The translations under genes and the position numbers were made by a program. Positions 6,341 to 12,249 of a stretch of DNA of 64,000 bases are shown here, in pieces (position 1 is the stretch's first letter; each line of letters begins with the position of its first letter). The notes beneath the pieces are model-generated. The model was given only the letters and a program-made list of their open reading frames with translations. It ran no database searches and was not told where the DNA came from. Source of the stretch: Bacteroidales bacterium UBA1195 (GTDB taxonomy: Bacteria; Bacteroidota; Bacteroidia; Bacteroidales; WCHB1-69); NCBI GenBank assembly GCA_002309855.1, contig DBYD01000031.1:61830-125829 (forward strand). Reading direction: 5' to 3'.

Positions 6341-8085
6341 GAAGCACATTTATAATATATGATGATGGTTCTAAAGAACAAGCCGAAAAATTTGGACAAC
6401 AATTATCAATTGAAAGAATCTCATATCAAGCACATGAAAATGAAATGGGATACCACGATTGGTTAACGAGAGAATTCAAGTCTAAAGATATCCAGAGAAT
6501 ACTGATACCCTTATCTCTCCCTTCATTGGAAGCAAATACCGAAGGTTTGCTTCTTGGATTGCATATTAGATTAAATTTTGAGCTGCCAATCGAAAAAAGA
6601 AGTATTCCAATTGTGTTCATCACCAATTTAAGTATTGATAATATTCTTACAAAATCGACTTTTGACAGCGATAGTAATCCTCAGAATCTATTGTTTAGCG
6701 AAGGAATCTATATCTCTTCAACCGATATAGATGAAATAAAAGAGAAATTGGAAACATCTAAGTCTGTAAAAGATTATAACTTGTTTTTGCGGCAACTTAA
6801 TATTCGAAGAAAAGCAGCTGTTGGTGGACATGATATTGCAAATGCATGGGGATGTTATAAATTGGCTCGTGTAGTGGTTGGTGTTAGTGAAGCAGAATCT
6901 TTTTATTCAAATGAAGCCATTGCAAACCATCTCAAACAATTGTATGCAAAATATTTGATATGTGTTAACGAATCGTTCAAAGATTCAAAGGAGTCTTATG
7001 TTGATTTGGATCCAATTAGTTGTAAGGATAAAAAAGTGCTATTTATTGATGATAAATCTGATGAAGGATGGGGGCTTTTGATGCAAAAGATTTTCAAGTC
7101 CGCTGGAAATGGTTTTGTTTGTGTCGATTCGACAAAATATAAGACTGCCGGAAGTTTTGATTATGATGGCTTTATTTCGGAATGTAAATCTTATATTGGT
7201 CAATATTGGGATTTGATTATTGTTGACATTCGCCTTAATCCCAATAAGGAAGATATTGATTCTGCCAATATTGCTCCTACGGAGTTTTCAGGATATGAGC
7301 TTATTGATGCTTTTTTGAACAATAATAAAGGGTATCAGATATTGGTATCCACCGCATCAAATAAAATATGGAATGTAAATGCTGCCCTTAAACGCGGTGC
7401 AAAAGGGTATTACATAAAGGAATCACCAGAGTTTAACTATCCTATTTCGGAAACAAAAAGACAGTATGAATTATTTAAGAATAGTGTTCAGTCCTGTTTC
7501 TATAATTCATATTTGCAAAATATTTTCAAGTCTGTAGGAGAAGAGATAAAGCCAAGTTTGCCCAATAATGACTTTGGCGAACTGATTTCTAAACAATTAG
7601 ATATAGCATGTTATTTGATTTCTTTAGCGGAAACTCAAGAGCAATATGCTTTTGCATATGTTTCGTTGTACCAAATAATTGAAATAATTACTAATGAATT
7701 GATTAATAAAGAACAGATACAGTCCAATTCTGCTTTTAATAAATGGAAACTGTTAGATGGAACTTATATACATGAATTCGAATGGGATTCACATAATAAG
7801 TCGTATAAGGATTTGGGAGACGCTCAATCTGGTAAAGAACCATTTCCTCAATGGAAAAAAATGGCTGGATTAGTATTGCAAGAATGGGCCATGCCCAATG
7901 GAGACGGGTTTGTTCGCAATCTTAGTTTTTTAATCGAAAAGCGTCATGGATTTATTCATAATGACAAGACTATTTTGGATAAACAAGATAAAAATACTGG
8001 CAAATATCTGAATCATGATATTTTTGATAAATCCGGCTTTGAATCATTGTTTAAAAGTATAAAAGCAATTTGCTCGTACTTATGA
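6337..8085 (+). CDS. Receiver-domain protein with HEPN-like C-terminus, putative retron effector
   Basis: A 582-residue protein in three parts. Residues 1-200: a receiver-like but unconvincing region starting TFIIYDDGS. Residues about 232-370: a clear response-regulator receiver domain with Asp238-Asp239 (VLFIDDKSDE), phospho-acceptor Asp297 (LIIVDIRLNP), Ser338/Thr339 (VSTAS) and Lys361 (YYIKES). Residues about 420-582: an all-helical domain with Arg536 and His541 in RHGFIHND, i.e. the Rx4H motif of HEPN ribonucleases, plus a preceding long helix (YVSLYQIIEIITNEL). No DNA-binding output domain is visible. The inference is that signalling through the receiver controls an RNA-cutting toxin. 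It is the last gene of the retron operon. HEPN assignment is from motif and helix pattern only. Confidence 0.65.
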   Translation: MRSTFIIYDDGSKEQAEKFGQQLSIERISYQAHENEMGYHDWLTREFKSKDIQRILIPLSLPSLEANTEGLLLGLHIRLNFELPIEKRSIPIVFITNLSIDNILTKSTFDSDSNPQNLLFSEGIYISSTDIDEIKEKLETSKSVKDYNLFLRQLNIRRKAAVGGHDIANAWGCYKLARVVVGVSEAESFYSNEAIANHLKQLYAKYLICVNESFKDSKESYVDLDPISCKDKKVLFIDDKSDEGWGLLMQKIFKSAGNGFVCVDSTKYKTAGSFDYDGFISECKSYIGQYWDLIIVDIRLNPNKEDIDSANIAPTEFSGYELIDAFLNNNKGYQILVSTASNKIWNVNAALKRGAKGYYIKESPEFNYPISETKRQYELFKNSVQSCFYNSYLQNIFKSVGEEIKPSLPNNDFGELISKQLDIACYLISLAETQEQYAFAYVSLYQIIEIITNELINKEQIQSNSAFNKWKLLDGTYIHEFEWDSHNKSYKDLGDAQSGKEPFPQWKKMAGLVLQEWAMPNGDGFVRNLSFLIEKRHGFIHNDKTILDKQDKNTGKYLNHDIFDKSGFESLFKSIKAICSYL

Positions 8086-8131
8086 TGCTCGCTCCATCTC
8101 TACAATCGTTTTTCATATTATTCCTCTCCGC

Positions 8132-8164
8132 GCAGAAAGGCTGCACTTGAGTTGTGTACTTTTG
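8132..8164 (+). promoter_or_regulatory. Promoter module P3
   Basis: GCAG-aaagg-CTGC at 8132-8144, 12 bases, TACTTTTG at 8157-8164, before the WG-repeat gene. An ATG at 8187 lies 23 bases after the -7 box, which fixes the start of that gene. Confidence 0.65.
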
Positions 8165-8186
8165 CAGCCGGAAAAACAAAGGAAAT

Positions 8187-8756
8187 ATGGCACAAGAGAA
8201 CGTTCAAATTGAAAAGATGGAGGAACTGGAAAAGAGGTACAAATCGGTGAAGGTGTATGATAATGTTGCGGTTGTTCAGGATTACAGATGGCTTTGGGGT
8301 GTGGTTTCTTTGGATGGTGCGGAGATTGTTCCTTTTGGCAGGTATGGTTGGATTGACGGTTTTGATTCCGGGTTGGCGCGGGTGCGCGCTAAAGGACGCA
8401 GTTTTGAAGAGCGAAAAAATGCGAAATGGGGCGTGATTAATGTGCAGGGAGAAGAGGTGCTGCCGGTAGAATATGACAATATATGGAACTTTCTGGGCAA
8501 AAACCGCCAATCAACAACTGTGGAAAAGGGCGGTGAAAAGAGTTTTGTGTACTTCTGCGATTTGAATCCTGATTTGGAATACAAACCGTGCAGACAAACA
8601 AATCATTATTGGCACGAATATGAAGATGATTGGCGCGAGGAGGAGCATTATGAGACGTTTTCCGGATCTTATGCGCAGGAATACGAGGGCTTGAGCGATG
8701 AGTACATTTGGGATGCGTTCGGTGGGGAGGCGGATGCGTATTGGAATATCGATTAG
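8187..8756 (+). CDS. WG-repeat protein with acidic C-terminal tail
   Basis: A 189-residue protein. Residues about 25-120 contain two WG-type repeats (WGVVSLDGAEIVPFGRYG, and KWGVINVQGEEVLPVEYDNI), a beta-rich fold of unknown function that is common in this phylum. The C-terminal 40 residues (EEEHYETFSGSYAQEYEG to DAYWNID) are shared with the 65-residue protein at 2907-3104. The upstream in-frame TTG falls inside the promoter, so the ATG at 8187 is preferred. It stands just after the retron operon with its own promoter of the same type, so it may belong to the same regulon without being part of the retron complex. Confidence 0.7.
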   Translation: MAQENVQIEKMEELEKRYKSVKVYDNVAVVQDYRWLWGVVSLDGAEIVPFGRYGWIDGFDSGLARVRAKGRSFEERKNAKWGVINVQGEEVLPVEYDNIWNFLGKNRQSTTVEKGGEKSFVYFCDLNPDLEYKPCRQTNHYWHEYEDDWREEEHYETFSGSYAQEYEGLSDEYIWDAFGGEADAYWNID

Positions 8757-8807
8757 TTTTTTTTCTCTCCGTGCAGAAAGGCTGCACTTGAGTTGTGTAC
8801 TTTTGCA
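8637..8807 (+). repeat. Direct repeat flanking the retron, right copy
   Basis: Matches 2985-3154: the last 120 bases of the WG-repeat gene plus promoter module P4. The retron operon lies between the two copies. Confidence 0.75.
8773..8805 (+). promoter_or_regulatory. Promoter module P4
   Basis: GCAG-aaagg-CTGC at 8773-8785, 12 bases, TACTTTTG at 8798-8805. It precedes the gene at 8827 and is nearly identical to P3 over about 50 bases. Confidence 0.65.
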
Positions 8808-8826
8808 GCCGGAAAAACGATAAGGC

Positions 8827-9363
8827 ATGATGGAAGTATTTAACGCATTAAAACAACTTAAACTATTGAAAAAGAAAACAAACATGGACGGTTCCAACTC
8901 TGTTGGGAAATTGGTGAAGCGGATTGCGAAGAAAATGACGGCGAAGGGGATCAAATGCGAGAATGGGGAGGTGAATCTGAGGTATTCCTTGAACAACCGT
9001 GCGTTCAAGGCAAGGTTCTGGCCGTCCAAATCATCCGGATACAGGGCTGTCATAATTGAATTAATCTCTTTGGACATCTGGGAGAAGATAACAGATGAGG
9101 GCAGGTCCTTGTGGGTGAACCAGATCAACAGGAACAACCTTGACATGAAAGTCTTTTCCCTGGACGATTCTGTCGTTTGCCAATACACCACGTTTATAAA
9201 GAAGCCCGCGGATTTTGTGGATGAGGCAAAGCGCGGTTATGATGTCTTTGGGGAGACTATGAATTCCTTCTATGACAAGCTTTCCGAAATGGAACAGCAG
9301 TACGCTGTCCGGGAGCCGATACGTCCCATCGGTTTTTTGAGGAGCATGGAGTCTGTCGCATAA
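8827..9363 (+). CDS. YbjN/secretion-chaperone-like protein
   Basis: A 178-residue protein. The central part (about 40-150) has an alternating strand-helix pattern with LWVNQINRNNLDMKVF, then SVVCQYTTFI, followed by two helices (FVDEAKRGYDVFGETMNSF). This resembles the YbjN / type III chaperone-like fold used by many small bacterial proteins for binding partners. No catalytic motif is seen. The basic N-terminus (LKKKTNMDGSNSVGKLVKRIAKK) may bind nucleic acid or be a linker; an internal ATG at residue 20 is an alternative start. The promoter P4 supports the ATG at 8827. It is the last gene under the shared promoter type. Confidence 0.45.
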   Translation: MMEVFNALKQLKLLKKKTNMDGSNSVGKLVKRIAKKMTAKGIKCENGEVNLRYSLNNRAFKARFWPSKSSGYRAVIIELISLDIWEKITDEGRSLWVNQINRNNLDMKVFSLDDSVVCQYTTFIKKPADFVDEAKRGYDVFGETMNSFYDKLSEMEQQYAVREPIRPIGFLRSMESVA

Positions 9364-9394
9364 TGGCAAAATACACGTTACATCCTACCTTCCC

Positions 9395-9493
9395 ATGCCT
9401 CGCGAACTTACCATTGACATCCACGGCAAATACGTTGAAGATGCCCTTGCGGAGGTGCGGGATGAAAAAAACAACGCCGAAGGCAATTTTTGA
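9395..9493 (+). pseudogene. 5' fragment of an smr gene left of the inserted antitoxin module
   Basis: ATG CCT CGC followed by 59 bases that encode ELTIDIHGKYVEDALAEVR, the same start as the intact Smr-domain gene at 10269-10505; the frame then diverges and stops after 32 codons. This is the original 5' end of the gene cut off by an insertion. The four base differences from the other copy are all silent. Confidence 0.75.
9404..9462 (+). repeat. 59-bp direct repeat, left copy (5' end of smr)
   Basis: Aligns without gaps to 10275-10333 with four differences, each at a third codon position. The two copies bracket the Panacea-type antitoxin gene and a toxin fragment. Confidence 0.85.
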
Positions 9494-9538
9494 ATATTAA
9501 ATGCGTTCCATTAATATAGATAAAAAATTGAAGACAAT

Positions 9539-10123
9539 ATGTGCAGATTTTCGGAACCAAGCAGGCAGAAATTAGGTAACACCGTGTTGTATATCGCACA
9601 ACACGCCAAGTATCCATACAAGACAGAAATATTGAAGCTGCTGTACTTGATGGAAGAACTGTCTGTCAGGCAGTACAACACACCATTCCTGGGCATACCT
9701 TTTTCGGTATGGAGGCTTGGTCCTGTTTCCGTCGATGTTTTCGAGGAGCTTTCTGACGGTCCTGTCATACTTGGCGACTTCATCACACTCCAGTTCAACG
9801 GACAGGGTGTCCGTGTCACACCTGTCGCAGGCCGCGAATTCAATGATGATGAGTTTTCCGACAACGACATCAGTGTGATGGAGATGGTAATGAAAAAATA
9901 TGGAGGCATGGATTCCGAGTCGCTCATTGCTTTGACACACAAGGAAGGCTCGCTATGGTATGAGACAGCTAAGGAACACGGTTTGCTGCAGGATTTTGAG
10001 CAGAAACGTGCAAACAGCTCGAACATTGTGATAGATATGGCACGAGGTCTCTGTCCCGATGCACGTAACATGTATGAGGAGACATTGGAAATCCGTGATT
10101 TTGCAAATCGTATGCGCAAATAA
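9539..10123 (+). CDS. Panacea/SocA-domain (DUF4065) antitoxin
   Basis: A 194-residue protein with the Panacea signature: KLGNTVLYIAQHA, then LLYLMEELSVRQYNTPF, then WRLGPVSVDVFEEL (about residues 10-70), and further helices such as YGGMDSESLIALTHKEG. Panacea antitoxins neutralise many unrelated toxins encoded next to them. The gene that follows, starting 3 bases after the stop, is cut short, so the toxin is probably dead. The module lies between two copies of the 5' end of smr, showing that it arrived as an insertion. Start taken at the ATG 9539; no clear promoter is visible. Confidence 0.8.
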   Translation: MCRFSEPSRQKLGNTVLYIAQHAKYPYKTEILKLLYLMEELSVRQYNTPFLGIPFSVWRLGPVSVDVFEELSDGPVILGDFITLQFNGQGVRVTPVAGREFNDDEFSDNDISVMEMVMKKYGGMDSESLIALTHKEGSLWYETAKEHGLLQDFEQKRANSSNIVIDMARGLCPDARNMYEETLEIRDFANRMRK

Positions 10124-10126
10124 GCC

Positions 10127-10309
10127 ATGTATCAGGAAGGGCAGCTGCTGAAGTTTTCAAATTTTGTGTTCAAAAATGGCAACACTCCAAAGACCAAGTA
10201 TTTACATAAAGTGGCTGTAGTCCACTTTCTGCTTTGTTTTACACCCCCTAATTCTTTCATAGAAAAAAGTGTTGGAACTTACCATCGACATTCACGGCAA
10301 ATACGTTGA
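10127..10309 (+). pseudogene. Truncated partner (toxin) gene of the Panacea antitoxin
   Basis: ATG three bases after the antitoxin stop opens MYQEGQLLKF and FKNGNTPKTKY, which looks like the start of the toxin that usually follows such antitoxins in this phylum. After about 25 codons the frame runs into unrelated sequence with a hairpin and then into the second smr copy. The toxin identity is an inference from position and the short N-terminus. Confidence 0.45.
10208..10228. terminator. Possible hairpin terminator after the antitoxin module
   Basis: AAAGTGG-7-CCACTTT, followed by CTGCTTTGTTTTA. The stem is short and the T-run is interrupted. It could equally be a scar of the insertion. Confidence 0.3.
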
Positions 10310-10505
10310 GGACGCCCTTGCGGAGGTGCGGGAATTTGTTCGGCGCGCTCCGAAGGAGGCGGAGAAGATTGTAGTGATACACGGTTACAACCGCGGCACG
10401 GCCTTGCGCGACGCCTTGCGCACAAGGCTGCGTTCGCCCCGCATACGTCTGATCGAACCCTCGTTCTTCAATCAGGGCGAAACCTACATTTGGCTGAAAC
10501 GATAG
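10269..10505 (+). CDS. Smr-domain protein, reconstituted after insertion
   Basis: A 78-residue Smr domain: DIHG (in LTIDIHGKYVEDALAEVREF), the HGYNRGTALRDALR loop where Smr proteins have HGxGxGxLR, and a C-terminal strand ending GETYIWLKR. Smr domains are nucleases or nucleic-acid binders in MutS2 and stand-alone proteins; the missing Gly after HGYN makes catalysis uncertain. The natural ATG CCT CGC start is now 870 bases upstream on the fragment at 9395; this copy begins with a GTG (or the adjacent TTG), so expression may be altered. GT2 follows 13 bases after the stop. Confidence 0.75.
   Translation: MLELTIDIHGKYVEDALAEVREFVRRAPKEAEKIVVIHGYNRGTALRDALRTRLRSPRIRLIEPSFFNQGETYIWLKR
10275..10333 (+). 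repeat. 59-bp direct repeat, right copy (5' end of smr)
   Basis: Pairs with 9404-9462. Homology starts exactly at the GAA codon after the displaced start region and stops at GTGCGGGA. Confidence 0.85.
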
Positions 10506-10518
10506 ATTTGTAACCCCT

Positions 10519-11280
10519 ATGAAAATTTCTGTTATAACCGTCACCTACCAGTCGGTGGGGACGCTGGAGGAGGCCATGCGGAGCGTGTTGCGGCAGAGCT
10601 GGCCTGATGTGGAGTACATTGTTGTGGACGGCGGTTCCACGGACGGGACCGTGGAGACAATCCGCCGCATGGAGCCGGAATTCAACGGCAGGCTGCGCTG
10701 GATCAGCGAGCCGGACCACGGCATTTACGACGCCATGAACAAAGGCATCCGCATGGCGGCAGGGGAGGTCGTCGGCATTCTGAACAGCGACGATTTCTTC
10801 GCCGCTCCGGATGTGCTGGAGCGCGTGGCCGCCGCCTTTGCCTCCGATGCCGCATTGGAGGGCGTTTATGGCGATGTGCGCTATGTGGAGCCTGAAAACA
10901 CCGCAAGGACGGTGCGGCATTACTCCTCTGCGGGGTTCACCCGCAAAAAGCTGGTCTACGGCCTTATGCCGGCGCATCCCTCGTTCTATGCCCGCAAAAC
11001 CTGCTTTGACCGTTTCGGGTTGTACGACACCCGTTACCGCATCTCCGCCGATTACGACATGTTTGTCCGGCTGATATGGGTGGGAGGCATCCGCACGCGC
11101 TATATGCCATTCGATTTTGTGACAATGCGGAACGGAGGTGCCTCATCATCCGGATTTTCCGCCAGGTGGCAGATAATGCGCGAACACCTTCGGAGCGCAC
11201 GGGAGCATGGGATGCCTAGCAGCTTTTTCCTGCAAAGCCTGCGTTATTTCGGAAAAATTGCCGACCTTTTGAAAAAATAG
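10519..11280 (+). CDS. Glycosyltransferase family 2 (GT-A fold)
   Basis: A 253-residue WcaA-like enzyme. It starts with the Rossmann-like strand ISVITVTYQSVGTLEEAM, has DGGSTDGT at 37-44 for nucleotide binding, and the metal-binding NSDD at 89-92 (DXD-like). The C-terminal third with HPSFYARK and DYDMFVRL fits the acceptor-side motif, with ED-like catalytic acids. It adds one sugar from a UDP or GDP donor to a lipid-linked or surface glycan at the inner membrane. It lies 4 bases before the WecA-like gene and was probably in one locus with the GT4 gene at the window start. Sugar specificity cannot be read. Confidence 0.9.
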   Translation: MKISVITVTYQSVGTLEEAMRSVLRQSWPDVEYIVVDGGSTDGTVETIRRMEPEFNGRLRWISEPDHGIYDAMNKGIRMAAGEVVGILNSDDFFAAPDVLERVAAAFASDAALEGVYGDVRYVEPENTARTVRHYSSAGFTRKKLVYGLMPAHPSFYARKTCFDRFGLYDTRYRISADYDMFVRLIWVGGIRTRYMPFDFVTMRNGGASSSGFSARWQIMREHLRSAREHGMPSSFFLQSLRYFGKIADLLKK

Positions 11281-11284
11281 AGCC

Positions 11285-12241
11285 ATGATTGAACTTTTTG
11301 TATTTTTGTTTCTGCTGTCGGTGGAACTCGGCTATTACCGCCTTGCCAAAAGAAAAAATATCCTCGACATGCCCAACGAGCGCAGTTCCCACCATGAGGG
11401 GACGGTGCGAGGCGGCGGCATCGTCTTCTACGCCGCATGTCTGGTGTTTTTCTTAAGCCATCACTTCATGTGGCCGTGGTTTATGATCGGAATGACAATG
11501 ATTGCCGGAATCAGCATACTTGATGACATCCGCTCCGTCAAGCCCAATATCCGGCTGCTTGTGCAGGCCGCCGGTGTGTTCCTGGTGCTGTTCCAGTTCA
11601 GCGTGTTCAACCTGGTTGGATGGAAATCCTTCATCGCGGTCTTCTCCGCCGTCTGCATACTGAACGTCTACAATTTCATGGACGGCATCAACGGCATGAC
11701 CGGACTCTACACCCTTGTAACCTTGCTGACGCTTTCGTTTGTCAACATGTTTGTGGTTGAGTTTATTCCGCAGGACATCATCACCTATGTGCTGCTGGCC
11801 GACATTGTGTTCCTTGGCTTCAACTTCCGTCGGCACGCCCTCTGCTTCGCCGGCGATGTGGGGGCGGTGGGGCTCGGTGTCATCATTGTATATCTGTTCG
11901 GACGGCTGCTGCAGTATTCAGGTGCAGAAATCAGCTACATGACCTTCCTGGTGGTCTACGGGACGGACGCGGGCTTCTCCGTCATCCGCCGCCTATGGCT
12001 TAAACAGAACATTTTCCATCCGCACAGGGTCTTCATTTTCCATCTGCTGGCCAACGAGTGCAAGATTCCGCAATTGCTTGTTGCGACAATCTATGCCACA
12101 CTGCAACTGGTGATTAATATCGGTTATCTGATGTTTCCCTTTAACAAATACATATACATGGCGGCATGGATAGTGGTGCTGGTTACAGTCCACATTGCCA
12201 TCTACCGCTATTGCGACAAACACTATACTTTAATCAAATAG
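11285..12241 (+). CDS. WecA/MraY-family polyprenyl-phosphate sugar-1-phosphate transferase
   Basis: A 318-residue integral membrane protein with about ten hydrophobic segments. Family motifs are present: PNERSSHHEGTVRGGG (30-45), an Asp pair at 80-81 (ISILDDIRSV), NVYNFMDGINGM (127-138), FAGDVGAVGLG (about 196-206) and a HxxH-type loop (HPHRVFIFHLL). These enzymes move a sugar-1-phosphate (often GlcNAc- or FucNAc-4N-1-phosphate) from a UDP donor onto undecaprenyl phosphate and so start a repeat unit. Bacteroidetes polysaccharide loci often end with such a gene. Start at the ATG four bases after the GT2 stop. Confidence 0.9.
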   Translation: MIELFVFLFLLSVELGYYRLAKRKNILDMPNERSSHHEGTVRGGGIVFYAACLVFFLSHHFMWPWFMIGMTMIAGISILDDIRSVKPNIRLLVQAAGVFLVLFQFSVFNLVGWKSFIAVFSAVCILNVYNFMDGINGMTGLYTLVTLLTLSFVNMFVVEFIPQDIITYVLLADIVFLGFNFRRHALCFAGDVGAVGLGVIIVYLFGRLLQYSGAEISYMTFLVVYGTDAGFSVIRRLWLKQNIFHPHRVFIFHLLANECKIPQLLVATIYATLQLVINIGYLMFPFNKYIYMAAWIVVLVTVHIAIYRYCDKHYTLIK

Positions 12242-12249
12242 AACAGGTT

